A stretch of 64,000 nt of DNA from Exiguobacterium aurantiacum (lineage in GTDB: Bacteria > Bacillota > Bacilli > Exiguobacteriales > Exiguobacteriaceae), in the NCBI RefSeq assembly GCF_001766415.1, contig NZ_MKXO01000004.1:124001-188000 (forward strand), given 5' to 3'. The position numbers and the translations under genes were made by a program. Below, in pieces: positions 55,102 through 63,223 of the stretch. A model generated the notes under the pieces. That model did no database searches. It was not told the DNA's origin and worked only from the letters and a program-made list of their open reading frames with translations. The first letter of the stretch is position 1. Each line of letters opens with the position of its first letter.

Positions 55102-56178
55102 TCAGGCTGGTCGACTGTTACCATCGACCACAGGTGCGTATCGGATATTCATCGCACCGACTAGATCTCTGTGTTTTTTGAATCCGCACGGACAGGAATA
55201 TGTTCGGTCTTTCGCTTTATTTTTTGCTCCACAAGAAGGGCATGTCTGGGAGGTGTAGGCCGGATTGACAGATTCGACCTTGATGCCTTCGAGCTTTGCC
55301 TTGTACGTGATGAATAGTGCCAAGCGATAGAACGACCAGGTGTGCAGGTTCTTGTTGTGTTTACGGCTTGTTCTTGCCGTCTGTCGGATGTTCGCCAATC
55401 TTTCGAGGCGGATGACAGAAATCTTGTTCTCTTTCGCGAAGTCGACGATCTCACGGCTCACCTTGTGATCTTTGTCTTTCATCCAGCGCTGTTCTTTGTT
55501 GTTCAGCTTCTTGATCGCATCCAGTTTCTTCTGTTGACCGAGCTCTTTCCGTTTCGCACGAAACTTGCGCTTCATATACTTGTTCTCACGCCCGTTCCCG
55601 AAGAACCGCGCCTTGTCACGATCTGTCGATGCGACGGCGGGGACTTTCAGGCCGAGGTCGACCCCGAGCACGTTGGTGCCCCCCTTCTCCGTCGTGGGGA
55701 TCGTGACGGCGATCTGGGCGATCCACTTGTTCGACTTCTTGATGATGCGGAGCGTCCCGAGCTTGTTGGCGAGGAGCGTGGCGTTCCGGTTGTCCGGGTC
55801 GACCATCTCGGCGCGGATCGCCGTCTTCTTGACCTTTCCGTCGATCATGACCGGGAAGGAGATCGACTCGAAGTCGAACGAGTAGTTTTGGTTGTTCCAG
55901 GTGCAGTACGGCTTCTTGAGGACAGGGACGACCTGGAAGCCCTTCTTCTTCGCCTTTTTGAACATGCTCTTCGCATCCTGGATGGCCTGATTCTTGACGG
56001 CGCTCGGCAGATCGGAACTCACGTTTTTGCTCGTCAGCTTTAAGTTTTCTCGAGCCTGCACCATGTCCGAGACGAGCTGGTTCGTCGTGCCGATGTAGGT
56101 GCGCATCATCCGCTCTAAGATCGATTGTTGCTCTTTTGTCGGATGAAGTTTGATGTTCACCGTCAATGTCTGCGACAC
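55102..56178 (-). CDS. tnpB: TnpB, RNA-guided nuclease of the IS200/IS605 element
   Basis: 358 residues. The RuvC-like triad is intact: Asp in NVLGVDLGLKVPA, Glu in VIRLERLANI and Asp in KKHRDLVGAMNI. A zinc ribbon CPSCGAKNKAKDRTYSCPCG lies between the last two. The N-terminal wedge begins VNIKLHPTKEQQSIL. The start is GTG at 56178 after AAGGAGGTG; the longer frame would run antisense-like through tnpA. In related elements TnpB cuts the empty site to help retain the transposon. Confidence 0.92.
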   Translation of the reverse strand: MSQTLTVNIKLHPTKEQQSILERMMRTYIGTTNQLVSDMVQARENLKLTSKNVSSDLPSAVKNQAIQDAKSMFKKAKKKGFQVVPVLKKPYCTWNNQNYSFDFESISFPVMIDGKVKKTAIRAEMVDPDNRNATLLANKLGTLRIIKKSNKWIAQIAVTIPTTEKGGTNVLGVDLGLKVPAVASTDRDKARFFGNGRENKYMKRKFRAKRKELGQQKKLDAIKKLNNKEQRWMKDKDHKVSREIVDFAKENKISVIRLERLANIRQTARTSRKHNKNLHTWSFYRLALFITYKAKLEGIKVESVNPAYTSQTCPSCGAKNKAKDRTYSCPCGFKKHRDLVGAMNIRYAPVVDGNSRPA

Positions 56179-56182
56179 GGTG

Positions 56183-56581
56183 TCACCTCCTTGTCTTTTG
56201 TTCCTCGACATAACGCTTGATGGTCTCGCTGGAAACATTTCCGGCCGTCGAGACGAAGAAGGATCTCGTCCAAAGGCTTGTGAGATGTGTGAGATGGGGA
56301 AATTCCTCTCGTAGTCGCTTCGACGAGACGCCTTTGATGCGCGCCATGATGTCAGACGGACTGAGGGATGGCAACGCCGACAAGAATAGATGTGTGTGGT
56401 CCCGATCACACGCGATGGCGATGAGTCGAATGTCGAGCTCTTCGCAGACATCACGGACGATCTCTTTGAATCGTTGCTCGAACGTATCGTCATCAAATAG
56501 TTTTCGGCGATACCTCGGGCAGAACACGAAATGATAATGGATCATCGATACGGTGGTTTTGGTTCTTCTGTAGTTGTTCAT
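56183..56581 (-). CDS. tnpA: TnpA, Y1 HUH transposase of the IS200/IS605 element
   Basis: 132 residues. The HUH motif is HTHLFLS (two histidines), the catalytic tyrosine is in TIKRYVEEQ near the C-terminus, and HYHFVFCPRYRRKLF is the family signature. It cuts and joins single-stranded DNA at the TTAC target and hairpin ends. It is upstream of tnpB by four bases on the same strand, so both are translated from one transcript. Confidence 0.93.
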   Translation of the reverse strand: MNNYRRTKTTVSMIHYHFVFCPRYRRKLFDDDTFEQRFKEIVRDVCEELDIRLIAIACDRDHTHLFLSALPSLSPSDIMARIKGVSSKRLREEFPHLTHLTSLWTRSFFVSTAGNVSSETIKRYVEEQKTRR

Positions 56582-56757
56582 ACGTCCATTGTATCATTAG
56601 ATTTATTAGAGTGATACATTTTATCGGGATAAGATTCTGCTTGTTGATTTCTGAAATTCCGACTAACGGGACTCCGAAATCAAGCTCACGTTCATCCCAC
56701 CACTAAAGGAGTGGGCTTTCTCGTTCGCAAATTCTGTAATAAAAATTTCTCGAACAG

Positions 56758-56792
56758 GGAGGGGTGGCCGGACGCGGTCAGCCCTTTCTTTT
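56758..56792 (+). terminator. Probable native terminator of the fad operon
   Basis: GGGGTGGCC pairs with GGTCAGCCC (one mismatch, one wobble) around GGACGC, followed by a T-rich run. It now lies beyond the IS element and is separated from fadE by about 1.8 kb. Confidence 0.65.
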
Positions 56793-56834
56793 TCGTTTGA
56801 TCAGAACGTACAATGAGGAAAAGGAGGAATGTTT

Positions 56835-57563
56835 ATGAGACGAGATCAACTGTTGGAACGAATGGAACGAATCGGGCGTTTGGTCGCGAAACAAGAAGGG
56901 GCGCTGATGCTGCTCGCCCTCGGTTCGATTGGCCTCGAGACCGAGCGGCTCGACGACTACTCCGACCTCGATTTCTTTTTGATCGTCGAGGACGGACGAA
57001 AAACCCGCTTCATCGACAACTTGGACTGGCTCGAGGTTGAACCGATCGCTTACCAATTCCAAAACACGAAAGACGGCCACAAGATCATGTACGCGGACGG
57101 TATTTACGGGGAGTTCGCCGTGTTCGAACTGTTCGAGATGCCACACATCGCCTATACCCCGGGACGGATCGTCTGGAAACGGGATGAAGCGCTCGAATCG
57201 TTTGCGACGCCTAAGCTCGTCACGGACGTCCCAGACGCAGCGTATTGCTACGAAGAGGCGCTGACGAACCTGTACGTCGGTCTGCTCCGTGAACGACGCG
57301 GAGAGCGTCTCGCCGGCTTCGAACTCATCCAAGTCGCGGCCGTCAACAACGTATTGAAAGCACATGGAGAGACGGGCGACCCGTTCAATCCGACGCGCCG
57401 GGTCGAGGCACGGCACCCGGAGCTCGTCGCCGGGCTCAACGAGTGGCTGCCAGGTTACGGCAAGTCGGCCGAAGCGGCCGCGGCGATGTTGCGCTATATC
57501 GAAACAAGACATCCGGTCAACGCGACGTTGAAGCGAGAGATCGAACGCTTGCTCGAGGCGTGA
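56835..57563 (+). CDS. Nucleotidyltransferase-fold protein
   Basis: 242 residues. The minimal nucleotidyltransferase motif is ALGSIGLETERLDDYSDLDFFLIV, that is GS followed by DxD within a beta-strand context (about residues 28-51), as in aminoglycoside and lincosamide nucleotidyltransferases and related proteins. The C-terminal half is helical. The acceptor is unknown; an antibiotic-modifying role cannot be concluded. The start at 56835 is eight bases after AAAGGAGG; ATG 56829 is too close. Confidence 0.78.
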   Translation: MRRDQLLERMERIGRLVAKQEGALMLLALGSIGLETERLDDYSDLDFFLIVEDGRKTRFIDNLDWLEVEPIAYQFQNTKDGHKIMYADGIYGEFAVFELFEMPHIAYTPGRIVWKRDEALESFATPKLVTDVPDAAYCYEEALTNLYVGLLRERRGERLAGFELIQVAAVNNVLKAHGETGDPFNPTRRVEARHPELVAGLNEWLPGYGKSAEAAAAMLRYIETRHPVNATLKREIERLLEA

Positions 57564-57608
57564 TTTGCGGGAATGGAGTATGCTACAGTAAAACAAGAGG
57601 TGATAAAT

Positions 57609-57962
57609 ATGGTGACACTATATGGCTATCCGCCATGCAGTACGTGTAAGAAGGCAGAGAAATGGTTGAAGGAGAACGACGTCGCGTATACATACGTTCA
57701 TATCGTCGAGGCGACACCGTCAAAAGATGAACTCGCGTCGATCTGGCAACAGTCAGGGCTGCCGCTCAAAAAGTTTTTCAATACGAGCGGGCAAGTGTAC
57801 CGCAACGAAGGCATTAAAGATAAGCTCCCGAATTTGTCAGAAGACGAACAAATCGAGCTTTTAGTCAGCAATGGTATGCTTTTAAAGCGTCCAATCGTCA
57901 CTGACGGTCAAAAATCGACGGTCGGTTTTTCAGAAAAGTCATTTACAGACGTTTGGGGCTAA
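57609..57962 (+). CDS. Arsenate reductase/Spx-family protein (YusI-like)
   Basis: 117 residues with a thioredoxin-like ArsC/Spx fold. The N-terminus is YGYPPCSTCKKAEKWL (CxxC) and the C-terminal part has LLKRPIVTDGQKSTVGFSEK, the typical RPI motif. The family ranges from glutaredoxin-type arsenate reductases to Spx regulators. The order fadE-yusI-gcvH is the Bacillus one, so it is likely the YusI orthologue of unknown role. The start at 57609 follows AAGAGGTGAT; upstream frames are not supported. Confidence 0.88.
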   Translation: MVTLYGYPPCSTCKKAEKWLKENDVAYTYVHIVEATPSKDELASIWQQSGLPLKKFFNTSGQVYRNEGIKDKLPNLSEDEQIELLVSNGMLLKRPIVTDGQKSTVGFSEKSFTDVWG

Positions 57963-57966
57963 GTGC

Positions 57967-57972
57967 TATAAT
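57967..57972 (+). promoter_or_regulatory. -10 element of gcvH
   Basis: TATAAT 36 bases before the gcvH start; TTTACA at 57942-57947 is a candidate -35 with a rather long 19-base spacer. Confidence 0.5.
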
Positions 57973-58007
57973 ACACATGTGAGTCTAATTTATTTGAGGG
58001 GGAAGTC

Positions 58008-58394
58008 ATGATGAGCAAAGTACCTGCAAATCTACGTTATTCAAAAGAACACGAATGGGTTGAAGTGAACGGAAGCGTTGCCCGCATCGGGATCACGGAT
58101 TTCGCACAAAGCGAACTAGGGGACATCGTGTTTGTGGAACTTCCTGAAGTCGGCGGCACGATTTTGCTCGACGAGCCGTTCGGTTCGGTCGAATCGGTCA
58201 AGACGGTGTCTGAACTGTACGCACCGATCTCTGGGAAGATCACGGCGGTGAATGAATCACTCGCGGATTCGCCGGAACTCGTCAACGAAGCACCGTTCGA
58301 AGGCGCATGGATGATCGAAGTCGAGTTGAACGATTCAACGGACGTCGACAAACTCATGTCAGCCGAAGAATATGAAGCGATGATTCAAGGCTAA
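58008..58394 (+). CDS. gcvH: Glycine cleavage system H protein
   Basis: 128 residues. The lipoyl domain carries the acceptor lysine in [17 protein letters not shown] (residue about 65). It opens [13 protein letters not shown]. The H protein shuttles the methylamine intermediate, and in Bacillus also relays lipoate to other complexes. Two adjacent ATGs (58008 and 58011) both fit the GAGGGGG site. No other glycine cleavage gene is nearby. Confidence 0.96.
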   Translation: MMSKVPANLRYSKEHEWVEVNGSVARIGITDFAQSELGDIVFVELPEVGGTILLDEPFGSVESVKTVSELYAPISGKITAVNESLADSPELVNEAPFEGAWMIEVELNDSTDVDKLMSAEEYEAMIQG

Positions 58395-58396
58395 CA

Positions 58397-58437
58397 AAAA
58401 TCCCGGTTTCTCTTTATGAGAAGCCGGGATTTTTTGA
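58397..58437. terminator. Bidirectional terminator
   Basis: Stem AATCCCGGTTTCTC / GAGAAGCCGGGATT with A and T runs at its ends, between convergent genes. Confidence 0.92.
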
Positions 58438-58438
58438 T

Positions 58439-59494
58439 TTAGTCGAAGTCGAGGCGGTAATGTTCAGGCTGGATGAGTGATGTCCGGTTGAACAGTCGGT
58501 AGAAGACAATCCCGAGCGTCACCGGAATGAGGCCGAACAAGACGATGACGAGCATGACGTTCCAGAGCGCGAAGCCGCCTGGCATCAAGTGCAGGGCGTT
58601 GACAGGTCCGATCAGTCCAGAGACACCGAATCCGGCACTGATCGGTGTTCCTTCGATACGAAGGATACCGGCGAGCGCCCCGAGAATGGCCGCGTTCGCG
58701 AGCACCGGCAGCATCATGATCGGACGACGGACGAAGTTCGCCATTTGAATTTTCGGTGAGCCGAGGAAGTGAGCGAGCGACGTCCCGGTCGCGTTCATCT
58801 GCCACCCGGCGATAGCGAGACCAAAACCGGCTGCGACGACGCCGAGGTTAGCGGCCCCGGCGGCAACACCGGACAGACTGATCGCCGTCGCAATCCCGAC
58901 TGTCGAGATCGGGGAGACGATGATGAGCGAGAACGCCATCGCGATCAACATACCCATCACGATCGGTTGGAGTTCAGTCATCGTCATGATGACGGTGCCG
59001 ATGTACGTCGTGATCTGTGAGATGTACGTGAGTAAGAACATGCCGATTCCGCCGGCGACGACGATGACCGTCATCGGTAAAACGAGGACGGTGTACGTCT
59101 TTAAGCGTGGCGACAGCTGCATAACCATATATGTCGCGAGGGCGGCGGTCACACCGGCCGTGATGACGTCGCCGATTCCGGCCATGAGGAACGCGCCTTC
59201 CTCGATACGGATAGCGCCGCTCCCGACCTGGGTCGCGATACCGATCGTCCCGGCCTCGAGCGCCGAGCGTCCGAATTGCATCGCGACGGTGACACCGATG
59301 ATGACCGGGAGTAGGCGCATCGCGATCGTCGTCGCGTCTAAGATGAACTGCAAAGACGGAAAATACGGTAAGATGGCTTTCGTTAATTCACCGAGCAACG
59401 CGCTCGGGATGAGGGCGATTAAAATAGCGAGACTGAGTCCGTTCAATACGTTCATCAAAAATTGTTTGCCTGTCAGTTTCGTTTGTTCCGTCAT
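58439..59494 (-). CDS. PTS EIIC-like membrane protein (PTS_EIIC_2 type)
   Basis: 351 residues with about ten hydrophobic segments. It lacks EIIA and EIIB domains and belongs to the stand-alone IIC-like family; signatures are GITVAMQFGRSALEAGTIGIATQVGSG and IGWQMNATGTSLAHFLGSPKIQMANF (here AGWQMN). The substrate is unknown, and transport without partner domains is uncertain. The start at 59494 follows AGGTG; a GTG at 59506 overlaps that site. Monocistronic. Confidence 0.82.
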   Translation of the reverse strand: MTEQTKLTGKQFLMNVLNGLSLAILIALIPSALLGELTKAILPYFPSLQFILDATTIAMRLLPVIIGVTVAMQFGRSALEAGTIGIATQVGSGAIRIEEGAFLMAGIGDVITAGVTAALATYMVMQLSPRLKTYTVLVLPMTVIVVAGGIGMFLLTYISQITTYIGTVIMTMTELQPIVMGMLIAMAFSLIIVSPISTVGIATAISLSGVAAGAANLGVVAAGFGLAIAGWQMNATGTSLAHFLGSPKIQMANFVRRPIMMLPVLANAAILGALAGILRIEGTPISAGFGVSGLIGPVNALHLMPGGFALWNVMLVIVLFGLIPVTLGIVFYRLFNRTSLIQPEHYRLDFD

Positions 59495-59684
59495 AAGTCG
59501 ATTCACCTGTCCTTTTCTACGTATACGCTGTTATGTACGAAAGCGTTAAAGTTAATGACCATACTATGCCTCTTTTCGTGAAGCGTCAACAGGAAATGTT
59601 GAACGATTCAGAAAATTCGTGGGGTGAGCACAACTTTTGAACAGATCGGCTCACATTCATATACTTATAAAAGAGGTGAGAACA

Positions 59685-59942
59685 ATGATTACAGACGGAT
59701 TGTTATATATATACGCCCCGATGTGTGGAACATGCGCTGTGGCCGAGCGGATGCTCGCCGTCGTCGAAGCGGTCGACCCGACTCTCGCGATTGACAAGCA
59801 GGACGCCAACTTTATCCCGCAAGAGTTAGAAGCGTATCAAGTGATGAGCGTCCCGGCGCTGTTAAAGCTTAAAGACGGCCAAGTCGAAGACCGATTATAT
59901 GCGTTTCAAAACGTACAGCACGTCCTATCTTTCGTTAAATGA
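59685..59942 (+). CDS. Thioredoxin-like protein (YusE-type)
   Basis: 85 residues, thioredoxin fold with the CxxC active site in YAPMCGTCAVAERML and the cis-proline segment MSVPALLKLKDG. Small thioredoxin-like genes of this type lie near metN in Bacillus (yusE). The start at 59685 follows AGAGGTGAG; an upstream TTG is not supported. Redox partner unknown. Confidence 0.87.
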   Translation: MITDGLLYIYAPMCGTCAVAERMLAVVEAVDPTLAIDKQDANFIPQELEAYQVMSVPALLKLKDGQVEDRLYAFQNVQHVLSFVK

Positions 59943-59983
59943 GATAGGATGATTAGAATAATCAGAAAATTTTAAATAATCAG

Positions 59984-60013
59984 TTGACACAGAAAGTTCA
60001 CGAATGGTATATT
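59984..60013 (+). promoter_or_regulatory. Strong promoter of the orphan structured RNA
   Basis: A perfect TTGACA, an 18-base spacer and TATATT. No ribosome site or open frame follows; the downstream sequence is a structured RNA ending in a terminator. Confidence 0.75.
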
Positions 60014-60019
60014 CATTAC

Positions 60020-60327
60020 AACATCTTACTTGAACACAATATAGGACGAGATTCTCCAGCCATCAAGACGTTTTAGAACAGCCGGTGCATCACTTTACGC
60101 GACTTTTAGGTGGACCTTCCCTTCGATTGTCCCCCAAAAAAATCAAGCGCAGGGACACCTACCGCGTAACCGCATGGTACGTTCTAAGGCCGAGTGATGG
60201 ATGGCTTGAATCCCCCATATAAGGATGAACACTCTGATCGGGCAAAAGAGTTTCATCTATGGGTTGTCCTTCCGTGACTCAAGGTGCTACGTTCTGTGTC
60301 ATCCTCGGATGGCACCTTTTTTTGATT
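60020..60327 (+). ncRNA. Candidate stand-alone structured RNA, about 305 nt
   Basis: No open frame, own promoter upstream and own terminator at 60280-60327. Several long-range helices are visible: 60050-60054 with 60208-60212, AGCCATC 60058-60064 with GATGGCT 60200-60206, TTAGAAC 60073-60079 with GTTCTAA 60181-60187, TTACGCG 60095-60101 with CGCGTAA 60163-60169, TAGGTG with CACCTA at 60107-60112/60156-60161, and a strong hairpin 60214-60263. CATCACT 60088-60094 could also pair with AGTGATG 60193-60199 as a pseudoknot. I do not recognise the family; it does not match RNase P, tmRNA, T-box or SAM-I, and a 6S-like rod cannot be excluded. Confidence 0.65.
60280..60327 (+). terminator. Terminator of the orphan RNA
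   Basis: AAGGTGC and GGCACCTT form the base of a longer hairpin, followed by seven T. Confidence 0.8.
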
Positions 60328-60343
60328 TTTCGCACAAAATAGT

Positions 60344-60372
60344 TTGACATGAAAATAATGTGTCGCTATTAT
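60344..60372 (+). promoter_or_regulatory. Promoter of the met operon leader
   Basis: TTGACA, 17 bases, TATTAT, just upstream of the S-box leader. Confidence 0.82.
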
Positions 60373-60394
60373 AAAGCTAATCGAATAAACAACA

Positions 60395-60501
60395 CTCTTA
60401 TCAAGAGAGGCTGAGGGACTGGCCCTATGACGCCCAGCAACCGCGGAGCAATCCGAAATGGTGCTAATTCCAGCAAGGTGAGAACCTTGGAAGATGAGAG
60501 C
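60395..60501 (+). promoter_or_regulatory. SAM-I (S-box) riboswitch
   Basis: Contains CTCTTATCAAGAGAGG, GAGGGACTGGCCC, GCCCAGCAACC, GGTGCTAATTCCAGCA and GAAGATGAGAG in the canonical order. Binding of S-adenosylmethionine favours the terminator just downstream, reducing metNIQ transcription when methionine is plentiful. Confidence 0.96.
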
Positions 60502-60520
60502 AATCGTTGTCCGTACCGAT

Positions 60521-60559
60521 AAAGTACGCACGTTTGCTCAAACGTGTGTACTTTTTTTG
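60521..60559 (+). terminator. Riboswitch-controlled terminator
   Basis: Stem AAGTACGCACGTTT / AAACGTGTGTACTT with a GCTC loop and seven T. Confidence 0.94.
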
Positions 60560-60578
60560 TTGTCAGGAGGGAAAGGTA

Positions 60579-61607
60579 TTGATTCAATTACGTAATGTGG
60601 CCAAATGGTTCGACACGAAGAACGGTCGAGTCCAGGCGGTCGATGATGTGTCGCTCACAATCGAGAGCGGCGAAATTTTTGGAATAATCGGATATTCAGG
60701 GGCGGGGAAGTCGACGCTCATCCGTCTGCTCAACCGACTCGAGTCACCGTCAAGCGGTGAAATCGTCGTCGCAGGGAGCGAGCTGACGAAGCTCACTCCG
60801 AAAGAACTGCGCGGGGTGCGCAAAAACGTCTCGATGGTATTCCAACACTTCAACTTATTATGGTCGCGCACGGTCGCTGAGAACATCAGCTTCCCGCTCG
60901 AACTGATCGGGGTACCGGCCAGTGAACGTAAACGCCGCGTCCAAGAGCTCGTCGATCTCGTCGGTCTCGCCGGACGTGAAGACAGCTATCCGTCGCAACT
61001 TTCGGGCGGTCAAAAACAGCGAGTCGGGATTGCCCGCGCGCTCGCTACAAATCCAGACGTGCTCCTCTGCGATGAAGCGACGAGCGCACTCGACCCGAAG
61101 ACGACCGATTCGATTCTCGAACTGCTCGTCAGCATCAATAAAAAACTCGGACTGACGATCGTCCTCATCACCCATGAGATGCACGTCATCCAAAAAATCT
61201 GTCATCGCGTCGCCGTCATGGAGGCAGGGAAAGTCGTCGAGACCGGCCAAGTCGCGGACGTGTTCCAACATCCGGAACAGCCGATCACGAAAGAGTTCGT
61301 CAAACAGATCGGTGCCGTCGACGACATGTCGCTCACGTTCGAGCATTTGAAAGCACGTTATCCGAGCGGCCAAATCGTCAAACTCAAGTTCTTGAACGAG
61401 ACGGCCGAACAGCCGATTTTATCGGAAGTGTTGAAACAGCACGACATCGGCTTCAACATCATCGGCGGTAACGTGACGCAGTCGCAAGTCGGTGCGCTCG
61501 GGACGCTATTCATCCAATTGATCGGAGAGCCGGCTGAAGTCGAGCGGGCCATCGCCTCAATCCGGTCGCAGGCAGTGGAAGTGGAGGTAGAAAACGATGT
61601 TTCCTAA
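60579..61607 (+). CDS. metN: Methionine ABC transporter ATP-binding protein
   Basis: 342 residues. Walker A is GYSGAGKS, the ABC signature LSGGQKQR, Walker B VLLCDEATSALD, and a C-terminal regulatory NIL-type domain spans about 265-340. It powers D/L-methionine import with MetI and MetQ. The start is TTG at 60579, eight bases after AGGAGG; upstream frames pass through the terminator. Controlled by the S-box. It overlaps metI by 11 bases. Confidence 0.95.
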   Translation: MIQLRNVAKWFDTKNGRVQAVDDVSLTIESGEIFGIIGYSGAGKSTLIRLLNRLESPSSGEIVVAGSELTKLTPKELRGVRKNVSMVFQHFNLLWSRTVAENISFPLELIGVPASERKRRVQELVDLVGLAGREDSYPSQLSGGQKQRVGIARALATNPDVLLCDEATSALDPKTTDSILELLVSINKKLGLTIVLITHEMHVIQKICHRVAVMEAGKVVETGQVADVFQHPEQPITKEFVKQIGAVDDMSLTFEHLKARYPSGQIVKLKFLNETAEQPILSEVLKQHDIGFNIIGGNVTQSQVGALGTLFIQLIGEPAEVERAIASIRSQAVEVEVENDVS

Positions 61608-62259
61608 TGTAGACTGGCAAGTCATGTTCGAACAGACGTGGGAGACGCTCTATATGACGCTCGTCGCGGGAGCCGCGACATTCGTCATCGGTCTCGCCCT
61701 CGGCATGCTCTTATATGTCACGAACGAACCGCTCATGACGAAGAATCGTCCGATTTACACGATCATCAGCGCGGTCGTCAACGTGTTCCGCTCGATCCCG
61801 TTCATTATTTTGATCATCTTGCTCATCCCGTTCACACTCCTTCTCGTCGGAACGATGCTCGGCTCGACGGCGGCGCTCCCGGCGCTCATCATCGGGGCGG
61901 CCCCGTTTTATGCACGTATGGTCGAGCTCGCGCTTCGTGAAGTCGACCGCGGCGTCATCGAGGCGGCCGAGTCGATGGGCGCGACGAAATGGCAGATCGT
62001 CTATAAAGTGTTGTTCCCAGAAGCACTCCCGGCCATCGTGTCAGGCATCACGGTGACGATCGTCGCCATCGTCGGTTACACGGCCATGGCCGGAGTCGTC
62101 GGGGGCGGTGGCCTCGGGAACTTGGCGTTCCTCGAAGGGTTCCAGCGTTCACAAAGCGACGTCACGTTCGTCGCGACCGTATTGATCTTAGTCATCGTCT
62201 TCGTCGTTCAGTTCATCGGCGATCGACTCGTTTCAAAAATCGATAAGCGTTCCGCTTAA
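61597..62259 (+). CDS. metI: Methionine ABC transporter permease
   Basis: 220 residues with five membrane segments and the coupling-helix EAA motif (EVDRGVIEAAESMGATKWQIVYKVLFPEALPAI). The start overlaps the metN end, implying translational coupling. It forms the channel of the MetNIQ importer. Confidence 0.95.
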   Translation: MFPNVDWQVMFEQTWETLYMTLVAGAATFVIGLALGMLLYVTNEPLMTKNRPIYTIISAVVNVFRSIPFIILIILLIPFTLLLVGTMLGSTAALPALIIGAAPFYARMVELALREVDRGVIEAAESMGATKWQIVYKVLFPEALPAIVSGITVTIVAIVGYTAMAGVVGGGGLGNLAFLEGFQRSQSDVTFVATVLILVIVFVVQFIGDRLVSKIDKRSA

Positions 62260-62287
62260 TCAAATAGAAAACTTGGAGGGTATCACA

Positions 62288-63118
62288 ATGAAATCATGGA
62301 AAACAGTACTCGGATTGACAGCAGCTTCAGCACTCACAATTCTCGCGGCATGTGGCGGCGGGGACTCAGAATCAGGCTCGGGCGACGATAAGACGCTCAT
62401 CATCGGCGCGTCGAACGTACCACACGCCGAGATTTTAGAGCACGTCCAAGACGAATATGAAGAAAAAGGCTACACGCTCGAAATCAAGAAGTTCCAAGAC
62501 TACGTGCTCCCGAACAAGACGCTCGCAGCTGGTGAACTCGACGCGAACTACTTCCAACACGAGCCGTACCTCGAGTCACAAATGGCTGAGAACAAAGACT
62601 ATAAATTCGCTTCAGCCGGGGGCGTCCACATCGAGCCGATCGGTGTCTACTCACAAGACTACAAATCACTCGATGAGCTTCCGGACGGCGCTGAAATCAT
62701 CATGAGCTCGTCGGTCGCTGACCACGGACGAATCTTGACGATGCTTCAAACTGAAGGCTTGCTCACGCTCGCTGACGGCAAGACGACAGACGCGACAGTC
62801 GCTGACATCGTCGACAACCCGAAAAACTTGGAGTTCAAGACGGACGTCGAAGCGGCACTTCTCCCGCAAGCGTTCAACAACGGTGAAGGCGATGCCGTCC
62901 TCATCAACACGAACTACGCGATCGATGCCGGCCTCAACCCGCTCGAAGACGCAATCGCTCTTGAAGGCGAAGATTCACCGTACGTCAACTTGATCGTCAC
63001 GCGTGAAGGCGACGAAGACGATGAGCGCGTCAAGGCACTCCTTGAAGTATTGACATCAGAAGAGACACAACAGTGGATCTTGGATGAGTACAAAGGTGCG
63101 GTCGTACCGGTTAAATAA
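62288..63118 (+). CDS. metQ: Methionine ABC transporter substrate-binding lipoprotein
   Basis: 276 residues. A lipoprotein signal ends in the lipobox LAAC (Cys about 21), followed by a low-complexity linker GGGDSESGSG and the NlpA-type fold (IIGASNVPHAEILEHV, AGELDANYFQHEPYL). It delivers methionine to MetI. GGAGGG precedes the ATG at 62288. Confidence 0.95.
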   Translation: MKSWKTVLGLTAASALTILAACGGGDSESGSGDDKTLIIGASNVPHAEILEHVQDEYEEKGYTLEIKKFQDYVLPNKTLAAGELDANYFQHEPYLESQMAENKDYKFASAGGVHIEPIGVYSQDYKSLDELPDGAEIIMSSSVADHGRILTMLQTEGLLTLADGKTTDATVADIVDNPKNLEFKTDVEAALLPQAFNNGEGDAVLINTNYAIDAGLNPLEDAIALEGEDSPYVNLIVTREGDEDDERVKALLEVLTSEETQQWILDEYKGAVVPVK

Positions 63119-63131
63119 TGATTGATCTGAG

Positions 63132-63158
63132 GGTCCGGGACATCCCGGGCCTTTTTTG
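63132..63158 (+). terminator. Terminator of the metNIQ operon
   Basis: Stem GGTCCGGGA / TCCCGGGCC followed by six T. Confidence 0.92.
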
Positions 63159-63223
63159 TTTGCAGTGGTTTTGCTTCAATAATAGAAGTAAACTATTTAT
63201 ATGTAGAAAAAGGGGGGATCCGG

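Larger units (their letters stand above)
54952..56735 (-). mobile_element. IS200/IS605-family element (IS608-like), tnpA and tnpB
   Basis: 1784 bases if the ends are read by IS608 rules. On the minus strand it is preceded by the target TTAC (plus GTAA at 56736-56739) and ends in TCAA (plus TTGA at 54952-54955). Subterminal imperfect hairpins occur at both ends: GCCCACTCC..GTGGTGGG at the left end and GCGGCTTTAGCCG plus CCCACTC..GTGGGAG at the right end. No target duplication and no inverted terminal repeats, as expected for single-strand transposition. Confidence 0.85.

Noticed and set aside
55342-56043. 233-codon plus-strand frame inside tnpB
   Set aside because: Antisense to tnpB; the amino-acid make-up (R, D, L rich) is typical of a complementary frame in GC-rich coding sequence, and no start signal is present.
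56829-57563. Calling the nucleotidyltransferase-fold gene an antibiotic-resistance enzyme
   Set aside because: Only the GS..DxD fold motif is visible; nothing identifies an antibiotic acceptor.
59540-59553. cre site upstream of the PTS IIC-like gene (CGAAAGCGTTAAAG)
   Set aside because: It matches the consensus at only about 11 of 14 positions and lacks the conserved final CA, so it was not annotated.
60050-60212. T-box or RNase P interpretation of the structured RNA
   Set aside because: The T-box TGGNACCGCG core, an aminoacyl-tRNA synthetase or amino-acid gene directly after the terminator, and the conserved RNase P blocks are all missing.
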